This document shows positions 40,045-50,897 of a stretch of 64,000 nt of DNA, one piece after another (position 1 is the first letter of the stretch; each line of letters opens with the position of its first letter). The position numbers were made by a program, and so were the translations under genes. A model generated the notes under the pieces. It did not search any database, was not told the origin of the DNA, and saw only the letters and a list, made by a program, of their open reading frames with translations. Where the stretch lies: assembly GCA_033065855.1 (NCBI GenBank), contig JAVXUO010000939.1, positions 62,001 to 126,000 on the forward strand, in the 5' to 3' direction. The DNA is from Escallonia rubra (lineage: Eukaryota; Streptophyta; Magnoliopsida; Escalloniales; Escalloniaceae).

Positions 40045-42262
40045 TCAAACATAGCCGTACATGTCTTGAGATATATACTCTATATTTGTTGGACGAGGGA
40101 AGCATCGGTAACCCTTGTGCTTATCACCGTAACCCAAGAAGACGCATGAAAATGATCCATGAGCCAATTTGTCATGAGCATACGGTCGCAAATACATTTT
40201 CATCACAGGAGATGGCAGACGGTTAATCAAGAAAAGGATCGTAGAGAAAGCTTCTACCCAGAAACGCTGAGGGACGGAGCCTTGAAAAAGAAAGCAAGAC
40301 CAAGTTCAACTATATGGCGATGCTTGCGTTCGGTGACGCCATTTTGTTGAGGTGTCATTGGACATGAAATCTGATTAATAATCCCACAACTTGCAAGATA
40401 ATTAAGAAAGTCCCGCTTTGAGAATTCTCCTCCCCCGTGTGCTTGAAAGCTTTTTGTTTTTCGACACTATATCTCAACTAATTTTTGAAAAAGAAGAAAC
40501 TTATCAAAGAATTCAGATTTTCTTTTCAACGGATAAAATCAACTGAATCGTGAATAGTCATCGATAAACACAACATAATACTTGAAACCTTGAACAGACA
40601 AGGTAGGGGCCGGTCCCCAAAGATCACAATGTACTTTTTCGAGAGGTAGATTTGATTTATGATTGGAAACACTAAAGGGAAGACCACAACTTTTACTCAT
40701 CTGACAACTCATGCACACACCATGAGACTTCTTGTTAATAGAAATAAGCGTATTACTTGAGAGGAATTGTAGAACTCTCGCTTATGGATGCCCTAGTCTT
40801 TTGTGCCAAGTAACTTAGTCCACTTTTTTAAAACAAGTTGAAAAGTTGGCTTGTAATTGTTGATCTTCCAGGGCATAAAGACCTCTTTTTCTACTCTCTT
40901 TTGCAAGAACTTTGTTGGTTCGTAGTTCCTTTATCACAAATCTGTTACCATCAAAATCAAACGAACATGGATAATCATTTGTGAGTTGTGAAACATATAA
41001 GAGACTTTTTTGAATATTAGGAACAACTAGCAAATCTTTTAATGGTATTACAGAATGTCCACTTTTAATCTTTCCATCACCAATATGAGAGATGGGTAGT
41101 TTATTTTCATTTCCTACCATTACTAAGTCTGAACCTTGATAACGAACCAAATTAGAGAGTTTACCTGGGTCTTCAGCTATGTGAGCAGTTGCGCTAGTAT
41201 TCGAAAACCATTCAGAATCTTGAGAGTCTGTGACATGCATTGCGGTTAGGGCCTTAGGAATATTAGTGGCTTGGAATGAGTGATTGAACTTATGTCAACA
41301 CTTGAGAGCCTTGTGCCCTTTCTTGTTGCAGATTTGACAAATTGGCGAATGGCCTTCGGGATTTGCAACATTGCACTTAGGCTGAGACTGAGGTGGAAAA
41401 GAGGATTGAAATTGACTTTGTACAGTTTGAAGGAAACCCTTTCCCTTTGACGGGAAATAGGAATTTCCACATTTCTTGTTGGAATTTTTGTTACCATTTG
41501 ATGTTCTCTGGCTATAGTAGACCATGGAGTGGTTGAATGATTGTCCTTTATTCCTAAGTTCATGGCTTTGGAGTAAAGGAATCAAATCAGCATATAATGG
41601 TACATGTGGTGTAATATTGTGGTGGCAAAAGACTCATACTTTGGACCAAGTTCACTCAACAACCAAAAAACTTTATTTTGATCAGTAGCAGGTTTCCCAA
41701 TAGCATTCAATTGATCACAAGTCTTCTTGAAATCACGGAACTGGTCAGACAAAGAAGCATTACCTTTCTTTACCAGAAGTTGAGCCAACTCTCTAGCTTG
41801 AGAATTCTGAGAAAAAGTATCCCTAAGAGCTTTCCACACACCGGCGGAAGTCCTAAGGCCAACGACAACACCTAGAGCCTCTTCAGAAAGCGTCTCGATG
41901 ATCCATGCTTTTATTAAGCGATCCGTGCGAACCCATGACGTAAAGTCTGGATTTGGAAATCTCTTATTTCCATAAGATGAATTCACTGCAGAATCAGGTG
42001 CGACAATGTCCCCATTATCTATACACATATATAAAAGTGTCTTAGTTCATCCACATCAATTTTAACAGATTGCCCACACTTTTCACCAAAATTACATGTC
42101 ATGCCACTCATGTCAAGTAATCATCTTTCTTGTACATGTGCGCTTTCAGGAGCTGCCTCCTCTGCAGCCTCACCCAATATTTCACACTACTTTGGCTTCG
42201 TGGAGAGCTTACATCTCACGTCACACGTGCACATCGTAGGCTTGACCTTCTTTTGCACTCTC
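40045..42262 (-). pseudogene. Truncated old Copia retrotransposon (gag to integrase)
   Basis: Minus-strand pieces follow Copia order from high to low coordinates. A gag segment of UBN2 type (42028-41582) comes first, then a piece with a CxxC...GHKALKC zinc-knuckle-like pattern (41585-41295). A protease/GAG-pre-integrase part (41240-40815, with WFSNTSATAHI) follows. Integrase fragments end the series: a PQQNGV.ERKHRHIVE-like motif around 40350, and SFSCVFLGYGDKHKGYRCFP near 40130. Several frame changes and stops separate them. The element stops at about 40050, so reverse transcriptase and RNase H are missing and no LTR is found on either side. The Sirevirus-like element begins 5 bp to the right of this region. 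Confidence 0.8.
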
Positions 42263-42267
42263 ATCTT

Positions 42268-43359
42268 TGTAGGTCCCTAAATACACCTAGAGAGGGGTGA
42301 ATAGGTGTTTTACAACTTTGAGTATAAATTAAAAACGAGATTACAAAGTAATGACAGATATGGCAATAATAAATTTAACACAGAAATTTATACTGGTTCG
42401 GCTCCACCAGCCTACGTCCAATCCCCGAGCACTCCACACGAGGGAAACCTACTCGAGCCTTTCACTAACCAGCTAGCTTCGGGTGCTAGCTCAAACCACA
42501 GTATAATTTCTGAAACCCTTCCAAGGTTTCCAACAGTTTACAAATGAAAAGAAATTTACAATTTGAATACAACAAACAAGCTCGTTCTTGAGCAAATGTT
42601 ACAATAAATAAACTAAGACTAAGCCTTCTTTTGTGGGAAGATCTATATTCTTTCAAGAACCAAACCAAGAAGCTTACAATAAACTATCTCAAAGATGAAC
42701 TCACTCAACAGAGAATAGATGAGAATTAGAGAGCAAGATGAGAAAGTATTTTGAGATGAGTTAGAGAGAGAATTAAAAAAGATTCGCGAGAAGTGTATTA
42801 AATGCTCTCAAGGATCCCTTTTTATACTAGAGAAGAAAATGAACCGTTGTGAAGGGAAAGCCTGAAAATTGATTCGACTGAAACATAAGTTTGAGTCGAC
42901 TGAAAGAACTACTCTAAGAGATCGGTCGACTAAAAACTTAGTGAGAAGAGACACTGAAGAATTGAGTCGACTGAAAACTCAATTTCATTCGACTGAAAGC
43001 TTTTGGCTTCGACTAAAAACTTTTGCTTCAGACTAGAACGAAGGAACTGCATAATTTAGTCGACTGCAATCTGTTTGCCTTCGACTGAAACATTCAGTTT
43101 TGGTTCTTTACTTGAATTTCTATGAGATCTTTTAAGAAAGACTTAGAAGTGCTTAAAAGAATAAAATAGACAACAGATCTTTGTATCTTCAATGTAGTCC
43201 GAGTCTTTGATCAATCCCAAATCTTGGTCCAAGCTATGTCCAAGGCATGATCTTGTCTTTGTTTGATTAAGATAAAACCTGAAATATTTATCTTAATAAT
43301 ATTGTCAGATTCATGTTAAAGATAATAAATTTGGAATCATCAAAATCGATAAGTCAACA
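42268..43359 (-). repeat. 3' LTR (left copy)
   Basis: 1092 bp, TG...CA borders. Matches the right copy closely. The two differ by point changes, by a 41-bp segment after GTAGTCC present only here (about 43198-43240), and by about two extra copies of a TTCGACTAAAAACTTTTGC-type unit present only in the right LTR. Contains several TCGACTGAAA motifs. Confidence 0.93.
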
Positions 43360-43376
43360 ATCTCCCCCTTTTTTAT
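43360..43376 (-). other. Polypurine tract of the Sirevirus-like element
   Basis: On the minus strand TAAAAAAGGGGGAGAT directly precedes the 3' LTR, the expected plus-strand primer for reverse transcription. Confidence 0.85.
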
Positions 43377-43540
43377 GATGACAACATTAGTTCTAACATT
43401 ATATAAACATACTCCCTATTGATCAGTTAACATTCAAACAAAGTAATAACTAAAAGAACATCTTTTAATATTCAGAAAAAAATTGTTAAAGATGCGTACA
43501 AAGAATGATCAATAATTAATCGTTCTCCCCTTTTGTCAAA

Positions 43541-45616
43541 TCAAAAAGAGGGGCAGCCAATGCAACAATCAAATGAGTAAAAAAAATCTAGGGTCAACGC
43601 CGGCGAGCACCCTGTGCAAAAAGAGGATGATGGATCAGTAGGGGGCGGAGCGGTTATGGGTACTTCAACGACTTCGACAACACGAGGAGAGCGCGGCCTC
43701 AGAGGGTTGTATGGGAGATGCGGGTTAAAGAACCATTCTTCCCCTTCAGTGCCGGTGTGTCGAGAGGGAAAGATATCCGGACGAGTCACCCTAAAACCAT
43801 GAGCCTGATCGAAGATCTGATGGGCCAGGTAGAGGTTTTGTTCAGTCAGAATGCTCGTAGTGAGATAGGCCTGGTGACGATGAGCCTGAAAGGCAACTTC
43901 TTGCTGATGGTGAAGATCATGCTGCATCCGAGTCAAACTCTCCAGGAGTGGAGTATGGTTGAGAGGAAGAGAGGAAAGGTTAGAGGTGAGGTCGTTAAGA
44001 AGGTTGTGAAAGTCAATTTGGTTCGAGAGAAGCTGGGCTTAGGAGTGTTGAACCGACTGCTGAAGGGCAGCAATCTCATGAAGGAGGCCAGTGTGGTTGG
44101 CTGCAATAGAAGCAGCAAGGGTGGTTTACGATTCAAGTATTAACTGAATCGAAGTTGAGAGACGAGAAAGAGTCTCAGAGAGGTCAGAGTTGTCGGTGGA
44201 GAGGAACTCATCAAAATTAAGATTGGAGAAGTCGTTAAGTGGGCTGAAGAAGGGATCAGAAGGGTGAGGAGAGGTGGGTAGAGGTGGTACCGAGAAGGAA
44301 GGGTCGAAGGGAGGGAATGGTATAGAGGAAGATGGGTCAGTAGGCACAGTGGGTATGAACTGAAAGGGAGGAGGTGGAGGGGGCAGAACGGACGGGGAAG
44401 GAGCAGGAGCAGGAACGGGTGCAAAAGTAGGCGCGAGAGCAGAAACGGGAGCGGGAACCTGAACTAACCTGGTATGGGAGGGGTCAGTAACACTGATGCG
44501 CTCAAGAGTGACAGTATCGGTGGTGAGGTCAGTGCGAATGGTGAATCTCGTACGACGAAGAGAAGTTTTGTCAAGAATATGGTGACTCAGAATAGATATA
44601 CATTCCGAGATAGATGTATGAAGAGGGACATGAAAATATTCAAAAATGCAGGTTAAGATGGGACCGAAAGGAAGATTAGCAGAGGATTTGTTCTTCTGGG
44701 CATCCATTACGAGCATGATAATGCCCGTAATGTTTAAGGGAGAGCCTCGAATGAAGTGGGTGAGAAGAATGTCTAGATATGAAAAAGTAGCAAAAGAGCC
44801 GGCACGGGCCGAGAGATTATAACAGAGGATAAAATGGAGGACACGATGAAGAGGAGGAAGGTCACCTAAACTAGGTTTGCGGGGTCGAGAAATGGATGGG
44901 TCTCCTAAAAGGGTTTGTGTTTGTTAGAGTGGGGTAAAGGAGCTAGTGGTGCACCACGTGTTTCCGGGGAAAACAATGGTGGAGGATTGGTTGGTAAAAC
45001 TGAGTATTTGGGCTAAGATGGTGGCATCGAGACGGATGTGGACCCCATTAACATATGTGGTCAAAAAGGTGGAGGATAGAGCATTAAAATGCATGTTCGA
45101 ATAGAACATTCGGACAAGACCAGGGTAGTAAACAGAAGGGAGAGAGAGAATGGAGGGACATCTCATTCGATCAAAAAGGCCAGTAAGACCAAGTTGAGTC
45201 ATTAGGTTGACATCATTTGGACGACCTGGTAAGACCTCCCAATTGATAAAATTGGTATAATAGTGATTTGGTCATCGGCTGACTCAAAAAAAATAGGGAA
45301 TGTGAAGGATTTCGGTAGGAGAAATATAGGGGAAGGTAGGTGGCGGGCAGGTTGGAGGAGAAGAAGAGGAAGAAGAAGAGGCATCATGGGGAGGAGGATA
45401 AGGAGCAACATTACCTGAAGAGGACGGAGCAGTAGACGTCCGTTGAGCAGGTACAGAGGACGATGATCTTGCAGCAGCAGTTGTCGTCTGACGAGTGCGG
45501 CGACTTGAGGAAGGTGGTGGAAGAGCAGCAGCAGCAGGTGGAGGAGCCACGTCGGATTCATCGTCGGTGTCAATTATAAGGCGTCGACGATTACGAGGGC
45601 GTGGGTTTGAGTCCAT
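43541..45616 (-). pseudogene. Third ORF of the Sirevirus-like element (env-like position), broken
   Basis: Begins MDSNPRPRNRRRLIIDTDDE (ATG at 45616) with a basic then acidic/Ser/Pro-rich head. It continues into a segment with LPSVYYPGLVRMFYSNM and VNGVHIRLDATILAQIL (about 45150-44990) that resembles the 'putative plant transposon protein' domain often found 3' of pol in Sireviruses. A Pro-rich linker (44480-44270) and a helical C-terminus follow. Stops and frame changes near 45285-45260 and 44920 interrupt it. I see no convincing membrane fusion features, so an envelope function is not supported. The role of this ORF in the family is not established. Confidence 0.65.
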
Positions 45617-45619
45617 GTG

Positions 45620-46015
45620 GGTCCTTGAGTGACAGGTGGGCAAGAGAGAGAAAAAAAGTAAGAGTCTATGAAAACGAACAACAAACAATGAAAAAGGTAA
45701 CAGTAAAAAATGAAAGGGAAACATGAGGGGGTATATATAGACAACGTACTTTTGGTCGACTGAAACATCATTTTCAGTCGACTGAAAAGATTTAAGTCGA
45801 CTGAAATGTGACTTTTCAGTCGACTGAATCCAATAGTTGCAAAAGAAGAAATAAGTTTTTATTCGACTGAAAAGTTTTGAGTCGACTGAAACATGACTTT
45901 TTCAGTCGACTAAAACAAGCAGAAATAAGAATGAACGTTTGGAGATAAAGTTTTCGGTCGACTGAAAAGATTTGAAACGAATGAAAAAGAGTTATTTGAG
46001 TCGAAGGAAAAAGAT
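45620..46015. repeat. Cluster of GTCGAC palindromes between pol and the third ORF
   Basis: TTTTCAGTCGACTGAAAA at 45771-45788 is a perfect 18-bp palindrome, and TTCAGTCGACTGAA recurs at 45815-45828. Further variants of TCGACTGAAA occur up to about 46010. The same motif recurs in both LTRs (about 42870-43100 and 51500-51780). Palindromic repeats near the polypurine tract and LTRs are a described hallmark of Sireviruses, though with other sequences in other hosts. Confidence 0.75.
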
Positions 46016-47479
46016 TTAGCTAAGATCACACATTCCTAAGCGACGACGAAGAGAGCAAAAAGAGGATTCAGCTAAGGGTTTGGTGAAAATATATGCGAGC
46101 TGATCTCCAGAATCAACCTTCTTGAGTTCAATTAAACCTTTCTGAACATTGTCTCGAAGAAAGTGATGACGAATATCGATGTGCTTAGTGCGCGAGTGTT
46201 GAACAGGATTTTTACTAATATCAATAGCACTGCTACTATCGCACATAATAGGAATATGGTCTATTGAGACACCAAAATCTAGTAAAGTTTGACGCATCCA
46301 CAGTACTTGTGCACAACAGCTTCCAGCCGCAACATATTCCGCTTCAGCTGTGGAGAGAGCCACATACGTCTGTTTCTTACTGTGCCACGACACTAAAGCA
46401 TTGCCAAGGAACTGGCAAGTGCCACTAGTACTCTTGCGATCGACAAGACATCCTGCATAATCAGAATCAGAAAAACCTACTAGATCTAGCGAGGAATTAC
46501 GAGGATACCAAAGGCCTAAATTTAAAGTTCCAGAGAGATATTTGAAAATACGTTTAACGGCAGTAAGATGAGATTCTTTGGGACAAGCTTGAAAACGAGC
46601 ACAAATACATACACTAAACATTATGTCAGGTCTAGAAGCAATAAGATAAACCAAACTACCAATCATACCACGATAAAGTTTGTTATCTACATCTTTACCA
46701 ATTTCATCTTTGACTAGATTAACGCTAGGAGAAATGGGGGTACCTCTAAGTTTAGCATTATCCAAGCCAAACCTTTTCAAAAGCTCCCGTGTGTACTTGG
46801 ACTGACTTATAAAAATTCCTTCTTTTGATTGCTTGATTTGAAGTCCAAGGAAAAAGGTAAGTTCTCCCATCATGCTCATCTCAAATTCCATGCGCATACT
46901 CTCAGCAAACTCTTTACATAGATCATTGTTAGTGGCACCAAAAATAATGTCATCAACATAAATTTGAACTATTAAAATGTGTGAATTATGAATTTTCGTA
47001 AAAAGAGTAGTATCGACTTTACCACGAGAGAATCCATGATCAATGAGAAAGCTGCTAAGACGATCGTACCAAGCTCGATGAGCTTGTTTAAGACCGTACA
47101 AAGCCTTTTTTAGCTTAGAGACATGATTGGGGTATTTTTCATTTTCAAAATTAGGAGGTTGTTTAACAAAAACTTCCTCCTGTATTACCCCATTCAAGAA
47201 GGCACTTTTCACGTCCATTTGAAAATTTTTAAAGGTCATATGATATGAAAATGCCAAAAGCATTCGGATAGCTTCAAGTCGAGCGACTGGGGCGAAGGTT
47301 TCATCAAAATCAACCCCTTCTACTTGATTGTATCCTTGAGCAACTAGTCTAGCCTTGTTACGAACAATATGACCATCCTCATCAAGTTTGTTCCGAAAAA
47401 CCCATTTGGTGCCAATGACCTTTTGTTGAACAAAAGGCGGAACTAGTGACCAAACATTGCTTCTCTCAAATTGATTCAA
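46016..47479 (-). CDS. Copia reverse transcriptase/RNase H (retroelement)
   Basis: A 487-residue open frame covers the whole RVT_2 type reverse transcriptase and the RNase H of Copia. Visible motifs are GTKWVFRNKLDEDG near the start, the LARLEAIRMLLAF/MDVKSAFLNG segment, the catalytic IYVDDIIFG, the FLGLQIKQ block, and RNase H text SDSDYAGC, KSTSGTCQFLG, ALSTAEAEYVA and the KHIDIRHHF end. It is the best preserved part of the element. It is separated from the integrase frame only by a stop codon just upstream (about 47482). Confidence 0.93.
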   Translation of the reverse strand: MNQFERSNVWSLVPPFVQQKVIGTKWVFRNKLDEDGHIVRNKARLVAQGYNQVEGVDFDETFAPVARLEAIRMLLAFSYHMTFKNFQMDVKSAFLNGVIQEEVFVKQPPNFENEKYPNHVSKLKKALYGLKQAHRAWYDRLSSFLIDHGFSRGKVDTTLFTKIHNSHILIVQIYVDDIIFGATNNDLCKEFAESMRMEFEMSMMGELTFFLGLQIKQSKEGIFISQSKYTRELLKRFGLDNAKLRGTPISPSVNLVKDEIGKDVDNKLYRGMIGSLVYLIASRPDIMFSVCICARFQACPKESHLTAVKRIFKYLSGTLNLGLWYPRNSSLDLVGFSDSDYAGCLVDRKSTSGTCQFLGNALVSWHSKKQTYVALSTAEAEYVAAGSCCAQVLWMRQTLLDFGVSIDHIPIMCDSSSAIDISKNPVQHSRTKHIDIRHHFLRDNVQKGLIELKKVDSGDQLAYIFTKPLAESSFCSLRRRLGMCDLS

Positions 47480-47485
47480 TTCATC

Positions 47486-49015
47486 TTACATGGCAAAGAT
47501 CCATTCAGGATCTTTTAGAGCCTCTGAAATATTTTTAGGCTCTATTTGAGAAAGAAAAGCAAAATCTGTACAGAAAAGATTTACCGTAGATCGTGTTGTA
47601 ACTCCGCGTTCCACATTACCTATGACTTGTTCTAATGGATGACTGGATGAATATCTCCAGCTTTTTGGAAGTGGCCGAGTCTCGTCACAGTTGTTCTGAG
47701 AAGATGTTGAACACTCCCCCTCAGTTGAGGAGACATTAAGCTTGTTGTTCAGGTCCAAAGACAGTTCCTCACTATCATCACCTGCATTCTTACTTGGTTT
47801 TTCAATGTTAGATTCTTCAAATACTACATGCATCGATTCTTCAACTGTCAGAGTTCTACGGTTATAGATTCTATATGCTCTACTTTTTAATGAATAACCA
47901 AGAAATATTCTCTCGTCAGATTTTGCATAGAACTTTTCTAAGTTCTCACGATTGTTCAAAATAAAACATTTGCAACCGAAAACCTTGAAATAATCAATTT
48001 TTGGTCTTCGATTTGAGAACAGTTCGTAAGGAGTTTTGTCAAGAATCGGTCTAATGAGTACCATGTTCAACACGTAACAGGAAGTGCTGACGACTTCGGC
48101 CCAAAAATATTTTGGCAGAGAGTTTTCATGAAGCATGGTTCTGGCCATTTCTTGAAGAGTTCGATTCTTTCTCTCTACAACCCCATTTTGTTGGGGTGTC
48201 CGAGGAGCAGAAAACTCATGTGAAATGCCATTTTGAACACAAAAAGGAATAATTTTTTTTTTCAAATTCACCTCCATGATCACTTCGAATTTTTACAAGC
48301 TTCAACTCATTCTCATTTTGAAGCTGCTTAACAAGACTAAACAAAATTTCAAACAATTTTTTTTCCCATATATGCTGGCATTTCTCGTGGGACCAAAAAG
48401 ATCTAGATGAAGGAGTTGAAGAGGGCGAGAGGTGGTAACAACATTTTTTGCTTGAAAATATGTTTTTGACTGGTTACCATATTGACAGGCATCACAAACC
48501 TTATCCTCGACAAACTTTAACTTTGGTAAGCCTCTGACAAGCTCTTTCGAGAGAAGTTTCTTGATTAGATCCATGTGAACATGACCTAATCTACGATGCC
48601 ACAACTAAATAACATTATGTTGAGCAGAAAGACAAACTTCACGAGAAGAGTCAAATGCATCGAAAGATAGAGTATATATATTACCATCTTTCTTACCAAT
48701 CAAAGTACCTCCATCTGAGGCATGACTGATTAGGCATTGATCGCCTTCAAACTGAACTTTGTGTCCATTATCGATTAGTTGACTGATACTTATCAAATTG
48801 AACTTCAAACCGTCAACCAAGGATACGTTATCGATAGATATGAAACCGGTGCCAATTTTACCTTTACCAATGATCTTTTCATTTGAGTTGTCTTCGAAGG
48901 TAACAAGTCTTCCATTCTTCGGAGTGATATGTGAGAATAGTGAGCAATCACCTGTCATATGCCTTGAACATCCGCTGTCGAGAATCCATTTGTTGGAATC
49001 TACCCTTGCTTTCAA
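47486..49015 (-). pseudogene. Copia protease and integrase, damaged
   Basis: From 49015 a protease segment shows the active-site text WILDSGCSRHMTG. It is followed, after a stop near 48605, by the GAG-pre-integrase motif LWHRRLGHVH and zinc-binding residues (CDACQYGNQSK). The integrase core then breaks near 48350-48280: the frame shifts, and a stretch that normally carries the first catalytic Asp region is missing. The frame resumes with NGISHEFSAPRTPQQNGVVE (48235) and continues through the C-terminal KVFGCKCFILN and IFLGYSLKSRAYRIYN. Catalysis of insertion by this copy is therefore unlikely. Confidence 0.85.
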
Positions 49016-49019
49016 GCAT

Positions 49020-49640
49020 ACCTATAACAGATTCTAGTTTCGTTCCTTTAGGTACCCACACTTTCTTGGGTCCTGGAAGATTAGATAAACAAGATTTTGG
49101 CACCCAAACTTGTTTCATTTTATTTTTTGTAATAGAAGAGAATGACTTATTTTTTACAACATTAAGAAGACAATTTTTAACTAAGTGTCCTTTCTTGTTA
49201 CATACTGAACAGAGTGTGAATGATGAGCATGAAGCTAAATTTTTGTTAAAGAAATTTTTGTAATCCTTTTGCTTCTTTGAAGGATTGTAACCGATTCTAC
49301 TTTTCTAAAAAACACATCTTTGTCTTCCCAAAAGAATATCCAAGTTCTCTCTTCCTTGGATAAATTTTGAAAGAGTAAAATTCAGATCTTCAATCTCTTT
49401 TTCTGAATTCATTTTTTGTGTAGAAATTTCTTCCAGCTGAGATCTTAAAGATTCGTTTTCAACTGGAACTTTTACTCCTCTGAGCGATTGGATTTCAGAA
49501 GACAAATAAGAATTTTTCTTCTCAGAAGCATTCAGATTATTTTTTAAAGAAGCATTTTCAGAAATATAAAGTTCAACATTTTCTTCCAACTCTTCTTTTT
49601 CACCTTCTAACTCATCAACAGTATTTATCAAAGAAAGAGC
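49020..49640 (-). pseudogene. Coiled-coil and zinc-knuckle spacer of the polyprotein
   Basis: The frame 49631-49305 encodes a Glu/Lys/Ser/Asn-rich coiled coil (ELEGEKEELEENVELYIS...). A region with CSVCNKKGHLVKNC, a CCHC zinc knuckle, follows at about 49215-49170. It joins the gag and protease parts in this Sirevirus-like layout. Stops at several places mean it is not translated continuously. Confidence 0.65.
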
Positions 49641-49920
49641 CTTATTTTTTTAGATTAGCCTTTTTAACTTTTAACTTTTCATGATTTTTACTGAGTTCGA
49701 GAAAGGTTGACTTAAGTTCATTATAATTAAGATTTTCAGAAATTACCTTATCGGAGTGATCATCCTTGGCCATGAAGCAAAGTTGAGCTACGTCATCATC
49801 TTCGTTAGTTTCTTTGTCAGTTTCATCAGAGTCATCCCAAGTCAGCAGGGCTTTCCTGGACTTGAACTTCTTTTCTTTGAAGTCACGACTGTTGCTGCTT
49901 GCAGTTTTGTTCTTGAGTTG

Positions 49921-50829
49921 CGGACATTATTTTTTTATGTGCCCAGTTCTGTCGCATTCATAGCAAGCATCAGAATTTTCCTTTACATTCCAATCACTAT
50001 TATTTCTTTGATGTGATTGGTTTGTAGGATTTCTCCTAATCTTCCCATCTCGCTTGCTTGCGAGAAACTTCTTGAACCTTCGAGTGATCAGAGCCATTTC
50101 AGGATCAAAATCATCGTCGCTCTCTACAGGTTCATGAGAGGTCTCAGCTTTAAGAGCTAAGCTCTTCTTCTTGGAGGTGGTTTCTTCTTCGTCACGAATC
50201 TTCATCGTAATTTCATGAATCATTCGAGAACCCACCAATTCTTCAAGCTTAAGCACATTTAAGTCCTTTGCCTCTTGAATGGCTGTGAGTTTTGCTTCCC
50301 ATCTCTTTGGAAGAGATCTGAGAACTTTTCGGACAACTTCCTTTTCTGGGTAGATTTTACCCAAAAGCTTCAGTCCATTTATAATGAGTGTAAATCTGGA
50401 GTAAATCTCATTTATGGACTCGTGCTCCTTCATCTTGAAGGCCTCATACTACTAGACCAACATGTTGATCTTGGTCTCTTTCACTTGATTTGTACCTTCA
50501 TGAGTGACCTCCAACAACCTCCACATTTCTTTAGTTGTCTCACATGCTGAGACTCGATTATACTCATTCATGTCAAGGCCACAGCTTATAATGTTCTTAG
50601 CTTTATCATCCATGGAGAAAAGTTGTGCCTCGTGAGCGTCTATTTTGAGAATTCCTTTTGGAATCTTGGTTCTATCCGGTTCATCCTTCATCGAAATTAT
50701 AGGACCATTTTCTATAACATACCACACGTGTGTGTTCTGCCTCAGAAAGTTCCTCATACGATTTTTCCAGTAGCTGTAGTTGTCATTCTTCAACAAAGGT
50801 GGCCTGGTGGTTGCTGATCCTTCTTCCAT
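49921..50829 (-). pseudogene. Sirevirus-like gag with premature stops
   Basis: Starts MEEGSATTRPPLLKNDNYSYWK, the usual opening of this gag type (DUF4219/UBN2 family). Two adjacent TAG codons interrupt it at about 50451-50446. The same frame then continues through the UBN2 region (YSRFTLIINGLKLLGK) to a zinc knuckle CYECDRTGHIKK near 49930, where another stop replaces a residue inside the knuckle. Frame agreement across the stops shows simple point decay. Confidence 0.9.
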
Positions 50830-50883
50830 AATGCAATCTTTAGCTCTAGACGATTAAGTCAAAAGAAAATACCAGAGCACACG

Positions 50884-50895
50884 GCTCTGATACCA
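50884..50895 (-). other. Primer binding site, initiator tRNA-Met
   Basis: Minus-strand TGGTATCAGAGC, the standard plant Copia primer site complementary to the 3' end of initiator tRNA-Met, lies two bases inside the 5' LTR. Confidence 0.95.
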
Positions 50896-50897
50896 CT

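Noticed and set aside
44140-45771. Pro-rich plus and minus frames as a host gene
   Set aside because: They lie between the LTRs of the Copia element after pol; explained as its third ORF.
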